Of a DNA stretch of 36,237 nucleotides, positions 7,301-14,792 are shown one piece after another (the first letter of the stretch is position 1; each line of letters opens with the position of its first letter). Under the pieces are notes generated by a model that worked only from the letters and a program-made list of their open reading frames with translations, was not told the DNA's origin and searched no databases. The position numbers and the translations under genes are program-made. Origin of the DNA: a virus; IMG/VR virus record IMGVR_UViG_3300036766_000102, positions 1-36,237 of that record. One strand, 5' to 3'.

Positions 7301-7346
7301 TCGCCCCTTCGTGGGCTCGGCGGGAGGATTTGATGGTGAGGCTCAT
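4314..7346 (-). CDS. Tail fibre / receptor-binding protein with HxH repeats
   Basis: A 1010-residue protein; ATG 7346 overlaps the previous stop (ATGA). Residues 1-400 are a virion-attachment and beta-structured region (MSLTIKSSRR start, Trp-rich YWVSPNVSG segments). From about 420 to 880 repeated modules occur (TPAVVLGTA, ATVIRSDATI, TQAFGDAAA, RRDHKHGMP). Each ends in a DHKH or DHVH motif; the first His of each is at residues 476, 543, 629, 717, 786, 846 and 877. The last 120 residues form a C-terminal beta domain (GLSATESDQGTFT start). HxH motifs in T4 gp37 bind iron in a needle; a similar trimeric fibre is inferred. Likely the main host-recognition protein. Confidence 0.8.
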   Translation of the reverse strand: MSLTIKSSRRAHEGATRPAEYVAELGGTLSSEEGASGEQGFGPSLARFISHGVYNGDFGQLPENPLEPIDDDNNPLPGFSFRRVSGSPDVLVDPSVAGGVRFEIRPGAAGDEAYLEQLVAIRPALKDAVALAFSAAVTPDGSPNLMKVTLALDVMDAPAGTSQPQFSDLSAVQQLVYVEGWSALTDYGAVQAAAMGVANTNRVQYLKPTADANLWVSYTGTTGAAEPDWVAGAVAGFVVDGTVTWMPCGLASEVWPPAVQTVSRLEALAVEFTAAHPSVPAWYLGFVAAVYPSPANGHIYWVSPNVSGTTAATQPAYPTDGSTVVDGNFTMVDGGGFAQSVVLGTATASNSATTVSLPAGMSRVAATLSATADGGTGSQPAYLRMRVGFKRDAEAAGASGSVYVTDVRLERKDLADAPDFATPAIVLGTAAAAGAASTVIRSDSTILAFDVTAPVTQAFADAAATGAAAVAARRDHKHGMPADPVAYAVPALTLGTANAAGAASSAVRTDATILAFDATDPSTQAFGDAAAVGAATVAPRRDHKHAMPAAPSAASVGAIASTIVNAKGDLISATADNTPSIVTVGADDTILMADAAAASGLKWVASASPSAVGTAAATGTADTFTRGDHVHAHEAAHVAHDTLWNAAGDLAVGSAADTAVRLAITVPAANILEVLGVVNGETTASWKAVHDGTAPSTQAFGDAAAAGTALTAAHRDHKHGMPADPGVPAFATPAVVLGTANAAGAAATVIRSDATIAAFDVTNPTTSAVGDAAAVGTATVAARRDHKHAREAFATNTIALGTAAAAGVATTLVRSDATILAFDATVPAAVGTAAAGVATTAARRDHVHPTGAGTPSTQAFGDAAAIGTGPNAAMEDHKHAMPQVYTGLSATESDQGTFTALTDLTSMTVTFTAVTGHTYLIMGHCLLQSSVANDGVLLAIREGSTTLETTYGPVGTPANHGITLTAMVYVQPSAAAHTYKLSAARDYGTGNITKKASATTPALIVAIDLG
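4700..5930 (-). repeat. Seven degenerate repeats coding HxH modules of the fibre
   Basis: Seven modules of about 31-88 codons each share the coding pattern GDAAAxGxAxxAARRDHKHxMP and VLGTAxAAGAAxTxIRSDATI. Spacing between HxH motifs is 67, 86, 88, 69, 60 and 31 residues. The DNA copies are similar but not identical, so the duplication is old or under diversification. Such arrays allow in-frame recombination that changes fibre length. Confidence 0.8.
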
Positions 7347-8569
7347 CCGGCCGTCCCCGCGAGACGCTGCGCGGAGGTGGGCAGCGCCGCCGTGCCGTTG
7401 ATACCCACGCCAGCCGAGGTGAGCGCGGAGACGATGCGCGCGGTGCCCGAGGGCGGCAGTCCGCCGAAGTACACCTCGTGACGGTGGGCACCATTCCCGC
7501 CCACGAACCAGGTCCGCACGCTCGACGCGCGGAGGCTCGACGCCGCGAGGCCGAGGGCGGTGTTCGTGAGCGTGAAGGTCGAGAGCGCATTCCAATGTCG
7601 CGCGGAACCGGAGGCCGGGGCGTAACACGCAGCTCCCTCGACCTCGAAGTGCCCTCTCACCACGGCGTCCTTGTGGTCGATGAGGTAGGCCCGGCCGTAG
7701 TTCGTCGCGGCGGTGAGACTCGTGGCGGAGGGCTGATCGACGATGCCCTGGCGGACGCCGTACTTCGTCTGTGAGGCGGTGTCGTTGACCCAGACCGAGT
7801 TGGCCTTGGACGAGCCCCGGACGTAGACGCTGTTGATGATCGCCGACTCGTCGTACTCCAACGTCAGCTTGTCGGCCGTGATGAGTCCTGCGGAGGGAGC
7901 CGCGTCGGTGATGTTCGCCGGTTGGGCGTAAGTCCAGGCTGAGAGCTTCAGGATGAACAGGTACTTGGCCGGGATGGTGAGGTAGCCGAAGGGGGTGTTG
8001 GCGATGCCCTGAGCACGGCTCACCAGTTGCTCGACGATCGAGCGGGCTGGTATCCCCTGGAACGCCAGCGGCGCCGCCGTCGAGGCCGGGATGACGGTCG
8101 AGTCCGAGGGGCAGGACGCGGGCATCGGGAAGCCGATGTAGCCCATGATGTTCGTCAGGATGTCCTGCACCGTGCGGTTGATGAAGGTCTGCCACAGCGA
8201 CACGAGCACCCGGCGGTCGAGGGCGAGGCTGTAGTCCGTGCAGATGCAGCGCACCGACAGGCCGCCGGGGCCGAAGCCGGGCACCAGTTCACGGGACACG
8301 AGGTAGCCGCCGAAGAGCAGCGGGCCGACGGGGGTGCCGGCGCGGAAGTCCTGGAACGTCATCTCGGCTCCCGCAGGCAGGGCATAAGCCAAGGCCGGGT
8401 CCTCATGCGTGAAGGTCAGCGTCGAGGCGGCGTTGATGCCGTTGTCGGTGATCTCGATGGAGTCGAGGGGCACGCCGTTCTTCGCACCGGCGATGGGCGA
8501 GATGATGTTGCGGCCGGCGACAGTCAGGGTTGCGATCGGGGCGGTGAGACCCTGCGGGATGACGGCCAT
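7343..8569 (-). CDS. Minor tail protein / tail hub candidate
   Basis: A 408-residue protein between the preceding 201-residue tail protein and the fibre. It starts MAVIPQGLTAPIATLTVAG and has features of actinophage minor tail proteins that form the hub or distal tail, such as SIEITDNGINAASTLTFTHE near the start and a segment RTVQDILTNIMGYIGF in the middle (a common element of phage hub proteins that process a field between two barrels). Its stop overlaps the fibre start. Function by position and general likeness, not by a catalytic motif. Confidence 0.65.
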   Translation of the reverse strand: MAVIPQGLTAPIATLTVAGRNIISPIAGAKNGVPLDSIEITDNGINAASTLTFTHEDPALAYALPAGAEMTFQDFRAGTPVGPLLFGGYLVSRELVPGFGPGGLSVRCICTDYSLALDRRVLVSLWQTFINRTVQDILTNIMGYIGFPMPASCPSDSTVIPASTAAPLAFQGIPARSIVEQLVSRAQGIANTPFGYLTIPAKYLFILKLSAWTYAQPANITDAAPSAGLITADKLTLEYDESAIINSVYVRGSSKANSVWVNDTASQTKYGVRQGIVDQPSATSLTAATNYGRAYLIDHKDAVVRGHFEVEGAACYAPASGSARHWNALSTFTLTNTALGLAASSLRASSVRTWFVGGNGAHRHEVYFGGLPPSGTARIVSALTSAGVGINGTAALPTSAQRLAGTAG

Positions 8570-8572
8570 GGG

Positions 8573-9178
8573 TTACAAATACGCGCGGAGGCTGAAGGTG
8601 ACGACGATGCTGATCGTGTCGGTCGCGATGCCGGCCACGGCCTTGAAGCACAGACCGTTCGTGACGCCAGTCGGGATGATCCAGGGCTTCATACCCACCG
8701 GCGGCGTCCAGACGTACTCGGGTTCCACGCTCGTGGTGCGCGCCACGATGAGCGGGAAATCGATCTGGTCGAGCTGCACGCCTTCGGCGCCCTTGACCGT
8801 GGGCAGGGTCATCGCCGTGGCATCCGCGGCAGAATCGGCGGAGTCGAAGGGGCGCGGCGTGACGACCCCACCGCCCGTCCCCGCGGAGGTGAGGCGGAGG
8901 ACCGCGAGCGAGAGGATGCCCGCCGTGCCGATGGTCACTTGCTTGACCCGGACCCGTTCGATGGCGACGTAGTTCGTGGCCCCGGCCATGATCTCGAGGA
9001 TGTGACTGGCGGCAGTTGCGGTGGAGATGCTCGACGCGATGACGGAGTACGCCGGGAGGTAGGGCGGCCCCAACAGGAAGGTCTGCTGCTGGTAGGCCGT
9101 GCCGCCGATGGACCGCTCTTGCGCGTCGATGTTCTTGCCGGCGCCATCGGTGTACGCCAAGAGGCTCTGCGTGGGCAT
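8573..9178 (-). CDS. Structural tail protein, unknown
   Basis: A 201-residue protein just after the tape measure gene. It starts MPTQSLLAYTDGAGKN, a beginning I associate with uncharacterised tail proteins of high-GC phages, and is beta-rich with many Thr/Val/Ile. ATG 9178 has a GGAGC ribosome site. Position after the tape measure is that of a distal tail protein. No enzyme motif was seen. Confidence 0.6.
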   Translation of the reverse strand: MPTQSLLAYTDGAGKNIDAQERSIGGTAYQQQTFLLGPPYLPAYSVIASSISTATAASHILEIMAGATNYVAIERVRVKQVTIGTAGILSLAVLRLTSAGTGGGVVTPRPFDSADSAADATAMTLPTVKGAEGVQLDQIDFPLIVARTTSVEPEYVWTPPVGMKPWIIPTGVTNGLCFKAVAGIATDTISIVVTFSLRAYL

Positions 9179-9188
9179 CGTTTCGCTC

Positions 9189-10841
9189 CTACGTTCTCAG
9201 GCCGGTGGTGGCGGCGAGGCCGACGCCGTAATGGAGGTTGCGGTCGACGATGCGGGCCAACACCTGCCCGTCGACCACGACGTTGAGGGTTACGGGCGCG
9301 CTCGACGATGACCCGCCGCGGTTGGGGATGACGTAGGCGCCGCCGTTCGGCAGGGCTACCATCGTTTCGCGGCCCCGCTCGCCGACGTTCCAGATCGTGC
9401 CGGGCGCCGCGTAGCCACCCTCAGCCATCCCGCCGCGAGGGCCCGTGAATGACGAGGATGGAGCCGCTGGAAGGCCCGGCACACCCGCGAGGCGGGCGAG
9501 CTGGTTGTACGCGTCGACGGCGTCTTGGCCGAGGAGCTGGACCTGCGACCGCTGGTTCAGGAGCCACGCATGCAGTTCGTCAGCCGCAGGCTTATCCCCG
9601 ATGGCCGCGAGCTTCGCGTCGGTGGTCACGAGGTCTTCGTTGAGGCCGCCGATCTTCTCCTTGGTCTGGGCGATGTCCTCCCTGACGGCACGGGTCGGGT
9701 GCTTGACCTTCTCGAGATCCGCGAGGTGCTCCTTGGCATCCTTCAGCTCGAGCTTGATGCCCGCGCGGTGAGCACGAGCCACGCCGGGGCCGAAGATGAG
9801 TTCTGCCAGCGCGTCGGCGGCTTTCTGGGCAGCGTCCTTGACATCCTTCAGCTGTGGCGCGAGGTCATGCGACGCCGTCGCCGCGTCGTCGAGGCCTCTG
9901 GCGGCGCCGCGGGCGGCGTCGCGGAGGACGCCAGCCATCTCGGCGGTCGTGTCGAAGTCGCGGGCGGCATCGGTCATCGCTCTGTGCAGCCCGAGTGGAT
10001 CATTACTCGTGTTGAGCCAGGTCGTCTTCCAGAAGTTGTCCCAGATATCGACCGCCTGCGATAGGACGGGGACCTGATGCGCGACGTCGCCGACGCCATC
10101 AGCGATATTCCCCAAAACATCCACGACCTGGAGACCTGTGTCGACTAGCGTTGAGAGCGCGTCCACGAGCGACGGGACGATGGCCGAGCCGAGCCTCTCC
10201 ATCGCCTCGTTGACCTTGATTTGCGAGGCGAGCAACTTGCCGCGGTTTGTGTTCGCGTAGGCTTCAGCCTGACCGGCCGTGACCTTCTGGACAGCGGCGA
10301 GAGCCTCCTGCTGCGTCGCACCGTCACGGAGGACGATGCCCAGCCCCTTCAGGCTGCGATAGACCCCGCCCTCGACCTTGATGAGGGCCTCCGATGCGGT
10401 CTTGAGGTCGATACCCTTGAAGCGCGCCAAATCTTGGGCGATGCCCATGACCTCGAAGGCCTTGCCCACGTCGTGCGTGGAGCCCACGAGCACCGTGAGC
10501 GAGTCGCGCAGGCCCTCGTCCTCGAAGCCGAGCTTCTGGCCCGCGAGGATACGCCGCTCGATGGCGTCGGTCGTACCGTCCCATGCCGGGACGTTCGTCT
10601 TCAGCGAGGCGCGGAGGCGGTTCTGCGACTCCTCATCGGCAAGCGCGCCCTCGACCATCTGGCCGGCGAGGTCCACCACGCCGCTCATGGCCCTGTCCAG
10701 CAGTCCAAGAGCCTTGGTCCCGATCGCGGCGCCGGCGCCCGCGGCCAGTCCGAACTTGCCCAAGTCATGGTTCAGCGAGTTGACGGCACCCGAGGCCATG
10801 TTCTTGGCAGTGAAGAGGAGTTCGAGGCGGGCTTGTGCCAT
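9189..10841 (-). CDS. Tail tape measure protein
   Basis: A 550-residue helical protein with Gly/Ala-rich membrane-active segments (KFGLAAGAGAAIG), long helices (about 335-410) and a C-terminal part typical of tape measures: MAEGGYAAPGTIWNVGERGR, then ETMVALPNGG and AYVIPN. It directly follows the two assembly-chaperone frames, the standard order. At roughly 0.15 nm per residue, the length suggests a tail near 80 nm, at the short end for siphophages. ATG 10841 lies one base after the preceding stop. Confidence 0.88.
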   Translation of the reverse strand: MAQARLELLFTAKNMASGAVNSLNHDLGKFGLAAGAGAAIGTKALGLLDRAMSGVVDLAGQMVEGALADEESQNRLRASLKTNVPAWDGTTDAIERRILAGQKLGFEDEGLRDSLTVLVGSTHDVGKAFEVMGIAQDLARFKGIDLKTASEALIKVEGGVYRSLKGLGIVLRDGATQQEALAAVQKVTAGQAEAYANTNRGKLLASQIKVNEAMERLGSAIVPSLVDALSTLVDTGLQVVDVLGNIADGVGDVAHQVPVLSQAVDIWDNFWKTTWLNTSNDPLGLHRAMTDAARDFDTTAEMAGVLRDAARGAARGLDDAATASHDLAPQLKDVKDAAQKAADALAELIFGPGVARAHRAGIKLELKDAKEHLADLEKVKHPTRAVREDIAQTKEKIGGLNEDLVTTDAKLAAIGDKPAADELHAWLLNQRSQVQLLGQDAVDAYNQLARLAGVPGLPAAPSSSFTGPRGGMAEGGYAAPGTIWNVGERGRETMVALPNGGAYVIPNRGGSSSSAPVTLNVVVDGQVLARIVDRNLHYGVGLAATTGLRT

Positions 10842-10842
10842 C

Positions 10843-11040
10843 TCAGCGCTTCCGGTTCGCGGCTTCGTTGGCCTTCAGCCCGACCAGGCGTAGCAGACCG
10901 AGCATGTGCTCGGGCGTGGCGTCGAGGTCGGCGGGCGTCCAGCCCGGATGGGCGTGCAGGAAGAGGGCATCGGTGAGGTCGGGGTCGGCCTCATCGAGGT
11001 CCGCGACAGACACCGCCGAGCCGTTCGCGTACATGCTCAC
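10843..11040 (-). CDS. Tail assembly chaperone, downstream (T-like) frame
   Basis: A 65-residue acidic reading frame (VSVADLDEADPDLTDALF, then HPGWTPADLDATPEHML) between the upstream chaperone frame and the tape measure. GTG 11040 overlaps the upstream stop, but the frame is open upstream to a slippery site at 11058-11064, so it is probably made as a -1 fusion, as in lambda G/GT. Independent start at the GTG cannot be excluded. Confidence 0.75.
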   Translation of the reverse strand: MSMYANGSAVSVADLDEADPDLTDALFLHAHPGWTPADLDATPEHMLGLLRLVGLKANEAANRKR

Positions 11041-11345
11041 GAGCTGGCGGCTCCGTCGTTTGGGGGGGCCGTGCCCCTCTTGCGGATGTCCCGGATAGCG
11101 GTGAGCACCGGCACCAGCAGCTCATCAGGTGCGCTGTCGATGTCCGTTACCGGGAGGTCCTGCCCATCCTCGCCCCGGACGTGCCAAGCGATCAGGAACG
11201 CCGAGATGATGGCGGTCGGGATGTCCGCCGCCTTCGTGATGTCCTCACGCGCCGCGAGCCCGGCTTTCGTGATGGCCTTCTCCCGGCCGTGCGTCACCAT
11301 GTCCGCGATGTCGGCCCACTGCCCTTCGGGAAGTTCGACTCTCAT
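11037..11345 (-). CDS. Tail assembly chaperone, upstream (G-like) frame
   Basis: A 102-residue protein (starts MRVELPEGQWADIADMV) between the major tail protein and the tape measure. By position it is the G-like chaperone that binds the tape measure during tail assembly. Near its end a C CCA AAC heptamer sits in the correct phase for -1 slippage into the next frame, which would give a 167-residue fusion. ATG 11345 has a GGAGC ribosome site. Confidence 0.8.
   Translation of the reverse strand: MRVELPEGQWADIADMVTHGREKAITKAGLAAREDITKAADIPTAIISAFLIAWHVRGEDGQDLPVTDIDSAPDELLVPVLTAIRDIRKRGTAPPNDGAASS
11058..11064 (-). promoter_or_regulatory. -1 ribosomal frameshift site C CCA AAC
   Basis: On the minus strand the heptamer CCCAAAC lies with zero-frame codons CCA and AAC, the X XXY YYZ arrangement. 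Slipping back one base leads directly into the frame of 10843-11040. It lies 8 codons before the zero-frame stop. A short stem (GAGC...GCTC) follows. This matches the conserved frameshift of tail assembly chaperone genes. Confidence 0.75.
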
Positions 11346-11365
11346 AGGTTGCTCCGATCCGGGTC

Positions 11366-11399
11366 GACGGGAGCCGCCGGATCGGGGCCGGCTCCCGTC
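11366..11399 (-). terminator. Strong 11-bp hairpin after the major tail gene
   Basis: GACGGGAGCCG at 11366-11376 pairs perfectly with CGGCTCCCGTC at 11389-11399 around 12 bases. It fills the only gap in the tail region (11346-11404). No T-run follows, so it may be an attenuator that lowers expression of chaperone and tape measure genes relative to the abundant major tail protein, or an RNA stability element. Confidence 0.55.
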
Positions 11400-11404
11400 A
11401 TGGT

Positions 11405-12412
11405 CTAGACCAGGGTCGCGATGCTATTCGCGGTTACGAATTGGGCCGACTTGGCGCTCACCGAGTCGTAGGCGACGTGGGCGGTGGCGTGGTAGGTGTT
11501 CACGCCGTCGTCTTCGGCGTTGAGGATCTCGGGCATCTCGTAGTAGACCGGGAGGTCGATCTGCGAGTCATACGTCACGCCGCCGATGGCCGCCGTGGTG
11601 TTCTTGAAGCGCAGGAACGAGACGGTCCCGGCCTTGGCCTTGTCGTAGAACTCACTGACCGCTTGTGCGGTGGACTCGACGGTCATGCCCAACGTGCCGG
11701 TGATGTCCTTGGCCTCGATCGCCTGCGCGAGGTAGAGGTTGCCGTCGAGGTAGTGCCTGCCGACGATGCCTGTGGTCAGCTCCAGGTCGAAGTCGAGCAG
11801 GAGGTTGGCAATGACCGACGCCGCTGCGAGGCCGGAGATAGCCGAGGCCTGCTTGAGCGTCCAGAGGTCGGACTGGATCTTCACGGCGCTGTTGATGGCG
11901 GGAGCGGAGGCGGTGGTCTTCACGGCCCGCTGCGCGAAGCCGCTGGCTTCCAGTTCGGTGACCCCGCCGCGCGACGAGGAGAGCTTGATGGTCTGCCACT
12001 GGAGGCCCTGAAGCCGCCAGTTCTGGATGTCATCCCCGACGTCGGCGGAGAAGCTCTTCGGCGCGTTGAGCGTCGAGGTCATGCCCGGCGTCTGCGTCCA
12101 GGTCTTCGTGGCCCCGCCACCAGATCCCACCGCGGCGCCGTTGAACATGTTCAGGAACCAGACCAGCGCGTCGAACGAGATGCCCTGCGTGGTCTTGAAG
12201 CTCACCGCCACGTCTTCTGTGGTGGCGGTCGGAGAACGGGCGATGCGCGTCCGAAGCGAGCGGTTCTCGTTCTCATGGAAGTTCAGCCCGGCCGACTCGG
12301 TGAAGCTGCCTTCCCCGTAGAACTGGCGGATGGTGGCCACCGGGGTCCCGTAGACCGTCTCGGGGGCCATGAACATGTGGCTGAATAACCTGGTACCTTG
12401 CGTAGCGGCCAC
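11405..12412 (-). CDS. Major tail (tube) protein
   Basis: A 335-residue protein beginning MAATQGTRLFSHMFMAPETV, with an APETVYGTP element common at the start of siphophage tail tube proteins. It is beta-rich with paired elements (TTEDVAVSFKT, LELTTGIVGRHYLDG, KDITGTLGMTV). It lies after the tail terminator candidate and before the chaperone frames, the usual place. A strong hairpin follows it. Ring-forming tube subunit is inferred from place, length and pattern. Confidence 0.8.
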   Translation of the reverse strand: MAATQGTRLFSHMFMAPETVYGTPVATIRQFYGEGSFTESAGLNFHENENRSLRTRIARSPTATTEDVAVSFKTTQGISFDALVWFLNMFNGAAVGSGGGATKTWTQTPGMTSTLNAPKSFSADVGDDIQNWRLQGLQWQTIKLSSSRGGVTELEASGFAQRAVKTTASAPAINSAVKIQSDLWTLKQASAISGLAAASVIANLLLDFDLELTTGIVGRHYLDGNLYLAQAIEAKDITGTLGMTVESTAQAVSEFYDKAKAGTVSFLRFKNTTAAIGGVTYDSQIDLPVYYEMPEILNAEDDGVNTYHATAHVAYDSVSAKSAQFVTANSIATLV

Positions 12413-12414
12413 GG

Positions 12415-12579
12415 TCAGGTCTCCTTCGTTGGCGCCGGGTCAGCCGGCCTGGTCAGGGATACGAGGCCGGCGGCCTCCCATTCGGCGGCGAGTTCCGGCG
12501 CGACCTCCGCGCCTTCAGCGGGGACGCCGGGCAGGAAACTCCCCGGCGGAAGAGTCGGGTAGACCATCACGAGCTTCAT
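12415..12579 (-). CDS. Small protein between tail terminator and major tail protein
   Basis: A 54-residue protein; ATG 12579 overlaps the previous stop (ATGA). It contains LPPGSFLPGVPAEGAEVAPE and AAEWEAAGLV, a pattern found in small phage proteins with a 'pG...ae...a..li..G.a' layout in the head-tail region. Role unknown. Confidence 0.65.
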   Translation of the reverse strand: MKLVMVYPTLPPGSFLPGVPAEGAEVAPELAAEWEAAGLVSLTRPADPAPTKET

Positions 12580-13016
12580 CCGGTCGGACTCCAGGGCTCT
12601 GCGGTGCGGAAGTGGACGGTGAGTTCGATACCCGCGTAGGACTGCCCGCCGTAGTCCAACTGGCCCACGGACCACTTCATGGTCCTAACGCCGCCAGTGG
12701 CCACACCGCCGAGGTAGACGTCGGTCAAGTGCTGGTCCACGAGCACCGTCAGCCACTTGCGCAGGGCGCTCATCTGGCGGGGGAGGTCGGCAGCTTTCTC
12801 GAAGTAGAAGCGCACGAGGCAGTCGTGGTGACCACCCCGTGTCCCGTTGCCCGTATCGAAGGTGCCGTCATTCGGGAAGACGATGACGCACGGCGCCACG
12901 AGGTTGTCCGGGGCGTCGGCGGTCGACGTGCGGATGTTGTCCATGCCCGCCGGGGGGGTAACCTGACCGGGGGCGTAGCGCGCCGCGACGGCCGTAAGGA
13001 TCGCATCGAAGTCCAT
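12576..13016 (-). CDS. Tail terminator / tail completion protein candidate
   Basis: A 146-residue protein (starts MDFDAILTAVAARYAPG) one base after the gp10-like stop. Helical start, then beta segments (HHDCLVRFYFEKAADLP, YAGIELTVHFRT) fit the alpha/beta fold of tail terminator proteins (lambda gpU-like). Gene order (gp10-like, this, major tail protein) supports that role. No unique motif was seen. Confidence 0.65.
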   Translation of the reverse strand: MDFDAILTAVAARYAPGQVTPPAGMDNIRTSTADAPDNLVAPCVIVFPNDGTFDTGNGTRGGHHDCLVRFYFEKAADLPRQMSALRKWLTVLVDQHLTDVYLGGVATGGVRTMKWSVGQLDYGGQSYAGIELTVHFRTAEPWSPTG

Positions 13017-13017
13017 C

Positions 13018-13548
13018 TCAGCCCTTCGACCCGGCGGCGATGTTCGCTGCCATGACATCAGCCGTGGCTAGAGCCGTGCGTGCCATGATCGGCTCGATCT
13101 GCCCCTCCAGGCTCAGCGTGGCGCGCTGCCAGAAGTGGTCGGCCTGGAAGCCGGGATGCTGGATGGCGCCGAAGATGAAGGCGTTGCCGATCTTGAGATA
13201 GAGACCGTGGAGAGGCTTGATGTCGTGCAGCTTTGCTCCCGACCCGACGATGTTCGCGATGGGCGGCGCTTTGACCCGGGAGACGGTGTTGAACCCGCCG
13301 CGTTTCGTGGACAGCGAGATGTGCTTGCGCAGGTCCCCGTGGCCCCGATGGGACCTTCGCTGCCACTGCGAGAGACGCCCCCTGCCCAGCGGCGCCTCTT
13401 CGCGGACCTTCTCGCGGAACTCCTTGGCCATGAGTACGACGGCTTTCTCGATCTGCGGCCCTGCGAGAGACTGGACGCCCGACGCGGAGATGACCCGCTG
13501 CGCCGCCGAGAGGCCGCGGATGTCGACGGCGAACATCGGCCCGGGCAT
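13018..13548 (-). CDS. HK97 gp10-like neck / head-tail joining protein
   Basis: A 176-residue protein with an N-terminal helical region (VVLMAKEFREKVREEAPLG) and a C-terminal part (GAIQHPGFQADHFWQRA) that matches the HPG...PFxxxA motif of HK97 gp10-type proteins. It lies between the connector and the tail terminator candidate. The TGATG overlap with the preceding gene supports the start at 13548. Confidence 0.8.
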   Translation of the reverse strand: MPGPMFAVDIRGLSAAQRVISASGVQSLAGPQIEKAVVLMAKEFREKVREEAPLGRGRLSQWQRRSHRGHGDLRKHISLSTKRGGFNTVSRVKAPPIANIVGSGAKLHDIKPLHGLYLKIGNAFIFGAIQHPGFQADHFWQRATLSLEGQIEPIMARTALATADVMAANIAAGSKG

Positions 13549-14792
13549 CAGGCAGCCCTTGCCTTGTACCAGTCGAGCTTGAGCTTCGCGTCGAGCGAGT
13601 AGGCCCGGCCATAGATGGGGCGGCCCATCTCGCTGAAACCCGTGACGTCGGAGGTCCCCGCGGCTTTGCTCTGGAAGGCCCGCACGGTGGCATTGGCGGC
13701 GATGTCGTCGATGTCCGCGGGGATGCTCTCGAAGCCCAGCCCCATCGTCACGCGAACCGTCCGCTTGCCCTGGTAGAAGTACGGCACGGAGCCCGTGATG
13801 ACGTCGGCGATGACGATGGACGTGGCCGGCCAGCCGTAGTCGCGCTCCTGCTCGGGCGGGTCGAGGAACCAGTCCGACGCCGTGACCGTGGTGAAACTCC
13901 CCCCGGTGGCCGTGGCGACCTCCAACAGGGACGCTTCGGCGATGCCCGCGGGGATGCGCAGACAGCGGCTGCCCGTGGCCCCGACGTCGAAGAGGAACGT
14001 CTTCGTTCCAGCCGAAGGTGAGCGGGCGAACCGTCGGCCCGTGCGGCCCATGATGTCAGCGCTGATGTCGGCGATGAAGTCGAGCAACTCTTCGTCGCTG
14101 GTCAGGTCGGTCGTGGCGATGCCGAGCCGCCGCTTCACTCCGGAGAGCTGGCAGAGGTAGCCCGAAGCCGCGATCTCGACGCCGATGACCGCCGCTCCGA
14201 TGGCGCCCGTCCAGCTCGGGTCGATGCTGGTGTCATTCGCCGCCCTTGCAGCGGTAGCGAGGGACTGCGCCGGGGTCGCAGCATCGACGTCGCAAAGGCT
14301 GGTGAAGCCGGTGGCGACGGTCCAGGCTCCCGTGGAACCCTTGGCGGCCGCCATGAAGGTGCCGTTGTTGCTCGAGCGGAAGGCGGAGAGCGTGGCCGTG
14401 ACCGAGGTTCCGGCATCCGCTGTTCCAGAGGCCGACTGCACGACCCCATCGGCGGTCACGGTCTCGACGTCGGTGAACTCGTCGAGCGACCAACAACACC
14501 CGGTCTCCGTACCACCGAAGGCGATGACGAGCGTGCCCGAATAATCCACCGTGGGCACACCGGAGAGGACGGTGAGGCGTTGTGTCGGGGCCCCGTCGCT
14601 GTTGAAGCTCACCGTGGCGACGCTCGACCAGGTCGGCCCGCCCGTCACCGAAGAGACGGCATCGGGGGCTGCCGCCTTCGAGTTCGTCACCGAAAGGAGG
14701 TAGAGACGACCTACGCGCAGGGCGACGGACGCGGTCGTGTAGCTCGCCGCATCGGTCGAGCTGGAGCTGGCCGCGAGGTTCGCCCGACGCAT
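13548..14792 (-). CDS. Head-tail connector fused to an N-terminal beta domain
   Basis: A 414-residue protein; ATG 14792 overlaps the previous stop (TGATG). Residues about 1-215 form a beta-sandwich-like domain (YTTASVALRVGRLYLLSVT, TWSSVATVSFNSDGA, LVIAFGGTETGCCWSLDEF) of a kind seen in surface or decoration proteins of high-GC phages. From about 220 (GYLCQLSGVKRRLGIAT, DEELLDFIADISADIMGRTG) it looks like the helical gp6-type connector, followed by DWFLDPPEQ and KLKLDWYKARAA. The fusion is unusual: connectors are normally about 100-200 residues. A role as an adaptor with a decorated collar is inferred. Confidence 0.7.
   Translation of the reverse strand: MRRANLAASSSSTDAASYTTASVALRVGRLYLLSVTNSKAAAPDAVSSVTGGPTWSSVATVSFNSDGAPTQRLTVLSGVPTVDYSGTLVIAFGGTETGCCWSLDEFTDVETVTADGVVQSASGTADAGTSVTATLSAFRSSNNGTFMAAAKGSTGAWTVATGFTSLCDVDAATPAQSLATAARAANDTSIDPSWTGAIGAAVIGVEIAASGYLCQLSGVKRRLGIATTDLTSDEELLDFIADISADIMGRTGRRFARSPSAGTKTFLFDVGATGSRCLRIPAGIAEASLLEVATATGGSFTTVTASDWFLDPPEQERDYGWPATSIVIADVITGSVPYFYQGKRTVRVTMGLGFESIPADIDDIAANATVRAFQSKAAGTSDVTGFSEMGRPIYGRAYSLDAKLKLDWYKARAA

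Noticed and set aside
7347-8195. Upstream extension of the fibre gene frame
   Set aside because: This part overlaps the well-formed 408-residue tail protein. ATG 7346 with an ATGA overlap is the natural start.
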